From Roseburia sp. AF12-17LB (GTDB lineage Bacteria; Bacillota; Clostridia; Lachnospirales; Lachnospiraceae), in the NCBI RefSeq assembly GCF_003479605.1, contig NZ_QUHR01000007.1:95776-159775 (forward strand): DNA of 64,000 nt. The letters are read 5' to 3'. This document shows positions 27,617-35,164 of the stretch, one piece after another. Numbering within the stretch: the stretch's first letter is position 1; the number at the start of each line of letters is the position of its first letter. A program made the translations under genes and the position numbers. The notes under the pieces were generated by a model. The model was not told the origin of the DNA. It did not search any database and was given only the letters and a program-made list of their open reading frames with translations.

Positions 27617-28221
27617 ACTCCAATTCTGCTCTGAATCTTTGCCACAACCTTGCGGGCTCTGGCATATTCCATTAATTTTGCAATATCTTTCTTTGGCTCA
27701 TTGATAAATGCCAGCAGCGCCTTCTTTAAATCCTCCCGCTCCAGACGTTCCTCGTACTTGAGGCAATCACAGATAAGGCGCTCCTTTTCGTAAATCTTCA
27801 TCTCGCCACCGGCAAAAGGAATGGCCGTTACACCAAGCTCCATGACTTCCGGCTCTGTATAATATGGTTTCACCACCGGATATTCCATGCGGAACCTTGA
27901 CTTCGAAGTATTCTTGCTAATGGCAATACTCCATTCATAAGGACGCTTCTCAATATAACCGTAATAGTAAAGGGCGCTGTCCATACATAAGATTCCATCC
28001 GGAAACAGTCCCAGAATAATTTCTTCCTGCGGCTTCTCTTCATACCCCATGGAATAATATCCACTCTTTACATGGTCAAGTATGCCGGCTTTCACCAGTC
28101 CCTGAATACTTTTATAGGTCAATCCCAAAGGATATAATTTTTCGGCTTTCACAATGCCATTATTTTCTTCTAAAAGCTTCTTTATCTCTTCAATGGTCTG
28201 CTCTTTCTGCTTCGCATTCAT
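27607..28221 (-). CDS. AbiEi-type antitoxin/transcriptional regulator
   Basis: A 204-residue protein with an N-terminal winged helix (about 5-60, TYKSIQGLVKAGILDHVKSGYYSMG) and the AbiEi C-terminal part (MDSALYYYGYIEKRPYEWSIAIS, IYEKERLICDCLKYEER). In type IV systems AbiEi represses its own operon and counters AbiEii. It is the first gene of the pair. Such pairs are linked to phage defence and to element maintenance. Confidence 0.82.
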   Translation of the reverse strand: MNAKQKEQTIEEIKKLLEENNGIVKAEKLYPLGLTYKSIQGLVKAGILDHVKSGYYSMGYEEKPQEEIILGLFPDGILCMDSALYYYGYIEKRPYEWSIAISKNTSKSRFRMEYPVVKPYYTEPEVMELGVTAIPFAGGEMKIYEKERLICDCLKYEERLEREDLKKALLAFINEPKKDIAKLMEYARARKVVAKIQSRIGVWL

Positions 28222-28316
28222 AGATATCGCTCCTTCGCATTTTTCTTCTAGTATAAGTTAATTTTTGCCGCTTGTCAATTTCTGTTGCAATTTGTCTTAT
28301 ATTTTTCAGTTTGTCG

Positions 28317-28345
28317 TTGTAAAAGTTGTTTTCTTGTCGTATAAT
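28317..28345 (+). promoter_or_regulatory. Promoter of the ArgR-like gene
   Basis: TTGTAA (28317-28322) and a perfect TATAAT (28340-28345) are 17 bases apart, about 70 bases before the start codon. TTGTCG occurs twice around it (28311 and 28334), which may mark a protein-binding site. Confidence 0.55.
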
Positions 28346-28417
28346 TTATTTGGAACAATATTTAATGTCGTATATGTCTATTTGAATATACGCTTGTTTT
28401 TAATAAATGAGGTATCT

Positions 28418-28930
28418 ATGGAAACAGAAAATACTACCCGAAAAAACCCTTCCCGGGAAACCTGCCAGAAGATTATCAAACGTATTCTGGTCACAGAAGT
28501 ATTAGAAAAGGGCTGCAATGAACATTTCCGTCAGGCTTCGGATTTTATGGGATATTTCCAGTCCCTGTACCCCGCTTCCGATGCGCTGACCAAACAGGTG
28601 CAGCGTGCCATCAAGGCAATGGATATGCCCCGGGATGAGAGAGGTTACTTTATTGTAAATAAAACATCCGAGCAATTTGAGCAGGACAAAGAAATCAGCC
28701 GCCTGCTGCAATCCAGTGAAGCTTCTTTAAAAAGTCTGGAGGAATCCGAACCGGTACTGATTGAAGTACCAACCGAGCTTGCCGATTATCTGATGTATAC
28801 CTTAAGTTCTTCCATCAGCTTAAAGGGACATTATGATACTATGGTAAAGGCTTATAATGGCATCATTATCTACACCAGGGAGCGCAGCCGTATCCTTTCC
28901 TACCTCCAGACTCTGTTATCCACAAATTGA
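28418..28930 (+). CDS. Possible divergent ArgR-type regulator
   Basis: A 170-residue soluble protein. The N-terminal half is predicted helical (SRETCQKIIKRILVTEVLEKG), then a basic region with VQRAIKAMDMPRDERGYFIV that could be a wing. The C-terminal half (LIEVPTELADYLMYTLSS ... DTMVKAYNGIIIYTRERSRILSYL) resembles the ArgR oligomerisation/arginine domain in size and order, but the Asp pair that binds arginine is not seen. I do not recognise it with certainty. The ATG at 28418 has GAGG five bases before. A DnaA-box cluster begins inside its last codons. Confidence 0.45.
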   Translation: METENTTRKNPSRETCQKIIKRILVTEVLEKGCNEHFRQASDFMGYFQSLYPASDALTKQVQRAIKAMDMPRDERGYFIVNKTSEQFEQDKEISRLLQSSEASLKSLEESEPVLIEVPTELADYLMYTLSSSISLKGHYDTMVKAYNGIIIYTRERSRILSYLQTLLSTN

Positions 28931-28996
28931 TGATAATTATCCAAATAGTGTGGATAACTCTGCTACGATAACAGAATAATAATGGATTTATCCACA
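28916..28996. promoter_or_regulatory. DnaA-box cluster
   Basis: Three perfect DnaA boxes, TTATCCACA, lie at 28916-28924 (+), 28949-28957 (-, as TGTGGATAA) and 28988-28996 (+). A fourth with one change, TTATCCAAA, is at 28937-28945 (+). The cluster overlaps the end of the ArgR-like gene and lies between two converging genes, so it is not in a promoter. It could bind DnaA as a titration or reactivation site. Confidence 0.7.
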
Positions 28997-29044
28997 AATT
29001 ATCAGAATATAACTCGTCCTAACTTTAATGTCCAAGATAACGTA

Positions 29045-29085
29045 AAACGACAATATTTAAATTTAAATATTGTCGTTTCTTTTTA
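29045..29085. terminator. Bidirectional terminator
   Basis: A perfect 16-bp inverted repeat (29045-29060 with 29063-29078, arm AAACGACAATATTTAA, loop AT) has T runs on the right for the plus strand and A/T-rich DNA on the left. It separates the ArgR-like gene from converging dacF. Confidence 0.8.
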
Positions 29086-29124
29086 TTCTTGTCTTTTTCA
29101 GTTGTTCTATAGCAATTTTCGAGA

Positions 29125-30546
29125 CTATTTTCTTCTTCTGTGCCGTCTTCTCTTGCTGCGATAGTTTCTCTTTATAGTTTTGTAACGCTTATCCGGTCTG
29201 CTCTTTGAGAAATATTTGTGTCTGATAATATAGAAATTATCCGCAAATCTCCGAATCAGAAATGCTATGACCACAAGGGCTGCGATACCGAGAATTCCCA
29301 ATAACACTTTCCAGATGTTTATCTGGAACTTATGCTTCGTAGTGGTCCTGGTTCCTGCTTCCGTAGAAATCTCTTCTGATTTTACATTATCAAAAGAGAA
29401 CGTATCTGCTTTTACTCCGGTGGAAACAATATCCGCACCGCCTACATCATGTCCTGCAAATGTATATCTGATATTTGCCAACACATCATCCGAAGTATTA
29501 TCATAGCTTACTGTTGGCGCAGCTTCGCTGAATTCTGCACTCTTTGGCAGAACGATATTTCCCGCCGGGTCTATTTTTACAAAGGAGGAATTGGTATTGA
29601 GCATTCCTGTATCCATTTCTCCATTTTCAAGCCTTGTCTCATTCTGTGCTACATTATATAGCGAAAAGTTCTCAAAATAATAATTATACAATGCAATACT
29701 GTCTGTCCACTGCGCTGGCGACTGGGCATTCATAATGACACAGATAAGTGTCATATCGTCCTTTTCTGCAAAGGTAACCAGCGTACTGTTTGCCGCTGTG
29801 GTGTATCCGGTCTTACCACCTACACAGTATTCATAGAGATACTGTCCTCTGGTTTTAAAGGCATGAATCATTTCATTATGATTCTGCAGATAGGTGATCT
29901 CATCATGCTTGTTGGTTGGTGGAATCTGATAGGTCTTTGTTGCTGTAATCGCACGGAAAGTCTCATTCTGGTAAGCCGCCTTTGCAATCAGTGCCATATC
30001 ATAACAGCAGGTGTAGTGAAGGGTTGCATCCTCTCCCTCAGATAGTCCGTGTGGATTGTTAAAATGTGTATTCACACAACCTAACTCTGCCGCTTTATCA
30101 TTCATCATCTGAACGAAATTCTCAACGGTTCCGCCTACATGCTCCGCTACCGCATAGGCACATTCATTGGCAGACTCCAGCATGACTGCATAAAGACATT
30201 CCTCCATGGTCATCTGCTCTCCCACATCCCTGGAGATTCCGGAACCATGGGTGTTATAAACCGCCTCTTTGGAAAATGTTACTGTCTCATCCAGCGAACA
30301 GTTTTCCAGTGCCAGAAGCGTGGTCATAATCTTCGTGATACTTGCCGGACAATGCTGCTCCGTGGAATTCTTATCATAAAGAACCGTTCCTGTGCTCTCT
30401 TCCATCACAATCGCATTGGGTGATTCGGTTTCCGGGTCCTGGGGCCAGTACTCTGCCGCCTTTACCTTTTGTGTGTTTATACCCAATAAGCCAATCAGAC
30501 AACACACTGCCAGTCCGACGCTTAATATTTTCTTTTTCTTTTTCAT
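29125..30546 (-). CDS. dacF: D-alanyl-D-alanine carboxypeptidase (DacF type)
   Basis: A 473-residue penicillin-binding protein of the S11 family that trims peptidoglycan pentapeptides outside the membrane. A signal peptide (about 1-30) is followed by the catalytic motifs SITK (about 69), SAN in LESANECAYAV (about 124) and KTG in CVGGKTGYTT (about 244). A C-terminal membrane segment (about 417-438) is followed by an unusually basic tail rich in Lys and Arg, longer than the amphipathic anchor of typical DacF. Confidence 0.92.
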   Translation of the reverse strand: MKKKKKILSVGLAVCCLIGLLGINTQKVKAAEYWPQDPETESPNAIVMEESTGTVLYDKNSTEQHCPASITKIMTTLLALENCSLDETVTFSKEAVYNTHGSGISRDVGEQMTMEECLYAVMLESANECAYAVAEHVGGTVENFVQMMNDKAAELGCVNTHFNNPHGLSEGEDATLHYTCCYDMALIAKAAYQNETFRAITATKTYQIPPTNKHDEITYLQNHNEMIHAFKTRGQYLYEYCVGGKTGYTTAANSTLVTFAEKDDMTLICVIMNAQSPAQWTDSIALYNYYFENFSLYNVAQNETRLENGEMDTGMLNTNSSFVKIDPAGNIVLPKSAEFSEAAPTVSYDNTSDDVLANIRYTFAGHDVGGADIVSTGVKADTFSFDNVKSEEISTEAGTRTTTKHKFQINIWKVLLGILGIAALVVIAFLIRRFADNFYIIRHKYFSKSRPDKRYKTIKRNYRSKRRRHRRRK

Positions 30547-30705
30547 TTTCTGCTGCTCCTAAATTCTTCTTAACTTTAAGTATATATCAATCCATTTCCA
30601 TGGTGCAATACCTTTCCATTAATATTCACAATTCTCTTTCTTTTAAACCATAAATATGATAAATTGTTTTCGAAAGATATATATAAGTAGAAAGGATTTC
30701 ATATT

Positions 30706-31356
30706 ATGAGACTTCGCAATATCCCGGCGGCTGCGCCGGCTGTAGAAGCCAGTGACCTCTGTATCAAGGATGCCGCTTCCCATAAAGGACACTGGAATGA
30801 AATATTTGGAAATGACCACCCGATCCGCATTGAAATCGGCATGGGCAAGGGACGCTTTATCATGGACTTAGCTGCCCGGAATCCGGATATCAACTATCTT
30901 GGCATGGAACGTTACGAAAGCGTATTGTATCGCGGACTCCAGAAATTGGAAGAAAATCCACTGCCAAACTTACGCCTTCTGTGTGAAGATGCGGCACTTC
31001 TGCCGGACTTTTTCGAAAAGGGCGAGTTAGACCGCATTTATCTTAATTTCTCCGACCCATGGCCAAAGGACCGCCATGCCAAAAGAAGACTGACCTCCCG
31101 CCAGTTCTTAGAGCGCTATGACAAAGTCTTAAAAGATGACGGACAGATTGAGTTTAAGACCGATAACGTAGGACTTTTTGACTTCTCCTTAGAAGAAATC
31201 GATGCTGCAGGCTGGAATCTGGACGCATTTACAAGGGATTTACACCATGATACTGCCATGAACGAAGGCAATATCATGACCGAATACGAAGAGAAATTCT
31301 CTTCCAGGGGAAATCCTATCTGCAAGCTGATTACTTCCAGAAATATTCCTTTATGA
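30706..31356 (+). CDS. trmB: tRNA (guanine46-N7)-methyltransferase
   Basis: A 216-residue SAM-dependent enzyme that makes m7G46 in tRNA variable loops. Marks: IEIGMGKGRFIMDLA (SAM loop), NYLGMERYESVL, LNFSDPWPKDRHAKRRLT (substrate motif) and the C-terminal YEEKFSSRGNPICKL. It has an AAAGGA site before the ATG. Confidence 0.95.
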   Translation: MRLRNIPAAAPAVEASDLCIKDAASHKGHWNEIFGNDHPIRIEIGMGKGRFIMDLAARNPDINYLGMERYESVLYRGLQKLEENPLPNLRLLCEDAALLPDFFEKGELDRIYLNFSDPWPKDRHAKRRLTSRQFLERYDKVLKDDGQIEFKTDNVGLFDFSLEEIDAAGWNLDAFTRDLHHDTAMNEGNIMTEYEEKFSSRGNPICKLITSRNIPL

Positions 31357-31476
31357 CCTTTCCGATAGTGCCAGTGCACGGACACTGCCAGATGGCATGA
31401 CCCATGAGATGAACCATTTGCCTGAGCATCCGGAGTTGGTTTATCAGTGAAATTTTTATAAATTTTTCTTTTTTTA

Positions 31477-31505
31477 TTGTGGCTTATCTTCTGAGGGTTT
31501 ATAAT
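31477..31505 (+). promoter_or_regulatory. Promoter of the hemerythrin gene
   Basis: TTGTGG (31477-31482) and a perfect TATAAT (31500-31505) are 17 bases apart, about 45 bases before the start codon. Confidence 0.6.
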
Positions 31506-31550
31506 ACGTCGTAGCATAAATCATTGATACAATGTAAGGAGATGTATACC

Positions 31551-32384
31551 ATGTACGAATTTACAGAAGATTGTTTGATTCATATTCCACAAATTGATGA
31601 GGAACACCGCAAATTATTCCAGATGATAAATGATGCTCTTTCCCTTGTTAAAACAACCGAGGATATTTCCGGAACTGCCCAGAGCCTGCTTCTTCATCTG
31701 AAGGATTATGCGAATACACATTTCGCCCATGAAGAGGCTTATATGGAAGAGATTCATGACCCGGAGCTTCCTCTTCAGAAAAAGGAACATGCTGAATTTG
31801 CTGAGAAAATCAATTCCTTTATTTTAGATAAGTCCTCAAAAGAGGCTGCCAGAGCATCTTTCGAAGAACTGCTTTCCTATCTGGTACGCTGGCTGTACCA
31901 CCATATCTTAAGCAGTGATATGATGATTGGAAAAATGTCCGCAGTTGAAGGGACTTCCGAAGACCCATTTGCCTTTACGGACAAATACAAGACCGGCATT
32001 GACCTTGTAGATAAAGAGCACCGCCGTCTCTTTGAAATTATAAAAGAGACCAATGACCTGATTCAAAACGATCTGCTGCATGACAAATATGATGAAATTA
32101 TGCGGCTTTTAGTGGAATTAAAGGATTATACACAATTTCATTTTGCTGATGAGGAAATGCTGATGGAGAAGATACACTATCCGGAACTGGCTGCCCAGAA
32201 GCGTGCCCACACTGTTTTCGTTGAACGCCTGGTAGAAATTGACTTCTCAGAACTTGACGATATGGACAATAACCAGCAGACTTATCTTCTGGAACTGATC
32301 CAGTTTCTGCTGGGCTGGTTATCCAACCATATTATTGGTATGGATAAAAAAATTGCTGTCTATATGGACGAAATGAAAAAATAA
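31551..32384 (+). CDS. Tandem bacteriohemerythrin
   Basis: A 277-residue cytoplasmic protein made of two hemerythrin domains (about 1-130 and 140-275). Each has the di-iron ligand order: DEEHRKLF, HFAHEEAYME, EHAEF in the first, and DKEHRRLF, HFADEEMLME, RAHTVF in the second. Such proteins bind O2 and serve in oxygen sensing, delivery or protection in anaerobes. The ATG at 31551 has AAGGAG nine bases before it; ATGs further upstream sit on or before that site. Monocistronic, with promoter and terminator. Confidence 0.9.
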   Translation: MYEFTEDCLIHIPQIDEEHRKLFQMINDALSLVKTTEDISGTAQSLLLHLKDYANTHFAHEEAYMEEIHDPELPLQKKEHAEFAEKINSFILDKSSKEAARASFEELLSYLVRWLYHHILSSDMMIGKMSAVEGTSEDPFAFTDKYKTGIDLVDKEHRRLFEIIKETNDLIQNDLLHDKYDEIMRLLVELKDYTQFHFADEEMLMEKIHYPELAAQKRAHTVFVERLVEIDFSELDDMDNNQQTYLLELIQFLLGWLSNHIIGMDKKIAVYMDEMKK

Positions 32385-32406
32385 TAAACTGCAGAGCATA
32401 CAGCAT

Positions 32407-32462
32407 AAAACCGGCTTCCTGATATTAGACTTTATTCTAAATTAGAACGCCGGTTTTCTTAT
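32407..32462. terminator. Bidirectional terminator
   Basis: AAAACCGGC (32407-32415) and GCCGGTTTT (32449-32457) form a stem around a long A/T-rich loop. It serves the hemerythrin gene and the converging DUF1638 gene, whose stop codon it overlaps. Confidence 0.7.
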
Positions 32463-33094
32463 ATAAAGTGTCTTTCTGTGACACGCTCTCCTTTTTCAAG
32501 ATGAACGAAATTACAATCCCATTTTCCAGATAAAAGCTTTCTTATAATATTGCAGTCGGATGGCTCCACCGCCAGCTTCTTATTTAGAAGTTCTGCAGGT
32601 CTTTTCAGTCCATCTTTGGTTTTCTTTATATCATAGCTTTGCGTATCTATTAAAGTAATCTTCTCATAACCGCCATAGATTGTATCTAAAACTTCCATCC
32701 CCCGTTCTCTGCCATAAGCAGCAAGAACGGTACTGCACTGGCCTCCAATGGACTCCTTGTCAATTGTCCACGCTCTTGTCGCATAAAGAGAATTCTTATC
32801 CACATGATTCTCCAAAAGCTGGTGGATGCAGTCGTGGAAACGTGGCATTACAAGTTCGGTATTCCAGCTCACAATCCCTTCCGTGCCCCGCCCGCACAAT
32901 CCATAGGTGAGCAGGATTATATCCACATCCTGGTGCCTGTCAATCTCCTGCTGCAGCAGATTTCTTAATACAGACGGGTTTCTATGCAATCCACGTTGCA
33001 GATATACAACAGGATATGTTATATTTAATTGTTTTCTGTACTTTTCAATTTCATCCTGCTGCATTGCACAGGCAATCAGAATTTTCTTTTCCAA
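32459..33094 (-). CDS. DUF1638 domain protein
   Basis: A 211-residue cytoplasmic protein. The family pattern is clear: ILIACAMQQDEIEK at the start, LTYGLCGRGTEGI, MPRFHDCIHQLL and conserved Cys residues. DUF1638 proteins are found near corrinoid methyltransferases in anaerobes, but no such gene lies nearby and the function is not known. An ORF of the same region on the plus strand is a shadow. Confidence 0.85.
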   Translation of the reverse strand: MEKKILIACAMQQDEIEKYRKQLNITYPVVYLQRGLHRNPSVLRNLLQQEIDRHQDVDIILLTYGLCGRGTEGIVSWNTELVMPRFHDCIHQLLENHVDKNSLYATRAWTIDKESIGGQCSTVLAAYGRERGMEVLDTIYGGYEKITLIDTQSYDIKKTKDGLKRPAELLNKKLAVEPSDCNIIRKLLSGKWDCNFVHLEKGERVTERHFI

Positions 33095-33322
33095 ATGATT
33101 TCCTCTTTATTTATATATTTTTCCATATCCTCTTGCATATAATATCTAAAAAAGGGTATGCCTCATGAAATTCAAATCAAACTGCTTTTCCAGAAAGGCT
33201 TTGCTTTTTTCCTACCGTAAGCCTGCCCTGCATACTAAATTTACTACAATTCAAAGGTCTTTGAAAGAAGTAAAAAATATACTGAACAAATAAACGATAT
33301 CTTCATCATTCCTTATTTACAT

Positions 33323-33356
33323 CTACAGAACCTGCCACGGGCAGCTTCTTACGGAT
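33323..33356. repeat. Dispersed 34-bp repeat, copy near tRNA-Lys
   Basis: Matches 2026-2059 at 32 of 34 positions and lies about 60 bases past the 3' end of tRNA-Lys. The rest of the 324-base gap between the DUF1638 gene and the tRNA holds no open frame that I can support. Confidence 0.6.
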
Positions 33357-33365
33357 TTTTTATAA

Positions 33366-33395
33366 CAAAAAAAAGCACCAACCCCATGGCTCCAC
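33366..33395 (-). terminator. Possible terminator of tRNA-Lys
   Basis: Downstream of the tRNA on the minus strand an imperfect stem (GGAGCCA with TTGGTGC region) runs into eight T residues (33374-33367). The stem is weak. Confidence 0.4.
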
Positions 33396-33418
33396 GTCCA
33401 CAAAATCGGTACTTTACA

Positions 33419-33491
33419 TGCGCCACCAGGGGTTCGAACCCTGGACACCCTGATTAAGAGTCAGGTGCTCTGCCAGCTGAGCTAGTGGCGC
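33419..33491 (-). tRNA. tRNA-Lys (CTT)
   Basis: A 73-base cloverleaf. The acceptor GCGCCAC pairs with GTGGCGC, the D arm reads GCTCAGCTGGCAGAGC, the anticodon loop carries CTT (ACTCTTAAT) and the T arm GGTTCGAACC is intact. CCA is not encoded. Confidence 0.95.
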
Positions 33492-33572
33492 ATTGCTTAA
33501 CGCAAGGACTATTATATAATAGAATTTATCGAATTGCAAGTAATTTTTTATTTTTTTTAAAAATTTTGTAAA

Positions 33573-34958
33573 TTACATATTAGCAAATAATGCCGCAATT
33601 TCTTCCGGTGTCATCATATGATTCGGGTCAGAATTTGCCTCGATAACAGGCTCTGCTGCCGGTTCTTCCACAACCGGTTCTGACACAGGTTCCTCTTCCG
33701 TTATCGGCTCAGATTCTTCTGAAATAGCATCTTCTGTTACAACTGGTGCTTCTTCAGCTGCTGAATCTGCATTTGCAATCAAAGCTGCAATCTCTTCCGG
33801 TGTCATCATATGATTCGGGTCGGAATTCATTTCCATAACCGGTTCATCAATGGTATTTACCATTTCTTCTGTAAATGCAGGTTCTTCCGGTTCTTCATCT
33901 GCAAATCCAAGTGTATCATCAAAACCAACTGGTTCTTCTGGTTCCGGTTCATTGTTTTCTTCTGCAGATCCGGTTTCTTCTGCTACTTCTTTTGTAGTCT
34001 CAGCTGCTTCGTCATTTCCGAATAAAGCATCTATATTTAATAAATCATCTTCTGCTAAATCCGGCATATCCTCTACAGTTGTCTCCGGTTCTGTTGCCGG
34101 TTCTTCCGGCATTACTTCGTCGATTGGTGCTTCCGGTTCTTCCGGCATTACTTCGTCGATTGGGGCTTCCGGTTCTTCCGGCATCACTTCGTCGATTGGT
34201 GCTTTCGGTTCTTCCGGCATCACTTCGTCGATTGGTGCTTCCGGTTCTTCCGGTGTTACTTCCTCAACTGGTGCGGCTGATGATGGCTGTACCGGCGCTG
34301 CTGTATAAGCAACAGCTGGCGCACCATTTATTTTTCCAACTTCAGCTAATATGGTATTGTGGATGGATAATTCCATTTCTTTCACGAAAGCTGCCATTTC
34401 CTGCTGTTTTAGCAGAAGGTCTTTATTGGCATTCTCAACTATGATACGCTGCTGCTCTAACACGTTCTTCTCAAGATTATCCAGACGGTCGGAAAGATTA
34501 AATATCTGCTCTAATAATTTGTCGTTGGAATTCATCAATGCATCGGAATTTTCTTTGTTACGGCTTATGGTAACTTTGGCAATGGATTTCTGTGCATCTA
34601 TGATGTCCTTTGTCGGTGAACCGGCTGCCTCTTCGATACGATCAAGCTGATCCGCAATATCTTCAAAAGATTTGCGGGTTACAAGATAAGAAGCTTTTTC
34701 TGACTTAAACAGATTATCATACTGTTCGTACTGGTCAATCTCTTTCTTATAATTTTTCTGGATTGCACTGGCAATCAGAATATAAATATCAGCCAGTGCT
34801 ACAACTGTAAGTACAATCAATGCCACATAATTGGACGGATAGTTAATCATCACATATAATTCCCCTAAAACCAGCACGGTTAATACCAGTACAGCCGTCA
34901 CAATTCTCAGATTGTAAGAATCCTTCTTTTGTTTGATGTTCTGCTTTGCTTCTTCCAT
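33573..34958 (-). CDS. Membrane protein with acidic 12-residue repeats and two EIAAL-type motifs
   Basis: A 461-residue protein not matched to a named family. Two membrane segments (about 22-70, VLVLGELYVMI and VVALADIYILIAS) are followed by a coiled coil (about 85-210) and an acidic, Pro/Glu-rich tail. The tail holds tandem copies of IDEVMPEEPEAP and two copies of SDPNHMMTPEEIAAL, one about 80 residues before the end and one at the very end. These resemble the N-terminal EIDALL motif of FliM/FliN, which binds CheY or related partners. A link to chemotaxis or flagella is only suggested by this and by the nearby chemoreceptor gene. The ATG at 34958 has GGAGG eight bases before it. Confidence 0.75.
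   Translation of the reverse strand: MEEAKQNIKQKKDSYNLRIVTAVLVLTVLVLGELYVMINYPSNYVALIVLTVVALADIYILIASAIQKNYKKEIDQYEQYDNLFKSEKASYLVTRKSFEDIADQLDRIEEAAGSPTKDIIDAQKSIAKVTISRNKENSDALMNSNDKLLEQIFNLSDRLDNLEKNVLEQQRIIVENANKDLLLKQQEMAAFVKEMELSIHNTILAEVGKINGAPAVAYTAAPVQPSSAAPVEEVTPEEPEAPIDEVMPEEPKAPIDEVMPEEPEAPIDEVMPEEPEAPIDEVMPEEPATEPETTVEDMPDLAEDDLLNIDALFGNDEAAETTKEVAEETGSAEENNEPEPEEPVGFDDTLGFADEEPEEPAFTEEMVNTIDEPVMEMNSDPNHMMTPEEIAALIANADSAAEEAPVVTEDAISEESEPITEEEPVSEPVVEEPAAEPVIEANSDPNHMMTPEEIAALFANM
34098..34268. repeat. Tandem 36-bp repeat inside the acidic protein gene
   Basis: A unit of 36 bases (12 codons, IDEVMPEEPEAP) is repeated between four and five times with few changes. The copies differ by single bases such as GGTGC/GGGGC and CATTAC/CATCAC. 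The number of units may vary between strains through replication slippage without changing the frame. Confidence 0.85.
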
Positions 34959-35164
34959 TGTAAAAATCCTCCATGATTTTTTATTTTTCACTAAATAGCA
35001 GGAGCAAACCGTAAAAACCTGCCACTATACTGGCAGTTCCCTGGATATGTCCTGCAGCCGGGTACTTACTTTCCCTGTAAGTATAATTAATTTTATTCTA
35101 TCACAGGTAGAATTTTCCTTCAAGAAGCCTTTTTCAAAATAGAAATGAAAATTAAGATAGTTTG

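Noticed and set aside
28916..28996. Chromosomal origin of replication
   Set aside because: DnaA boxes are present, but dnaA, dnaN, recF, gyrB, rpmH or parAB-gid neighbours are absent, and there is no clear A/T-rich unwinding tract beside the boxes.
33850..34308. Long repetitive open frames on the plus strand, Ser/Gly- and Leu-rich
   Set aside because: They are antisense to the tandem repeats of the acidic protein gene, and their length follows from the repeat period being a multiple of three.
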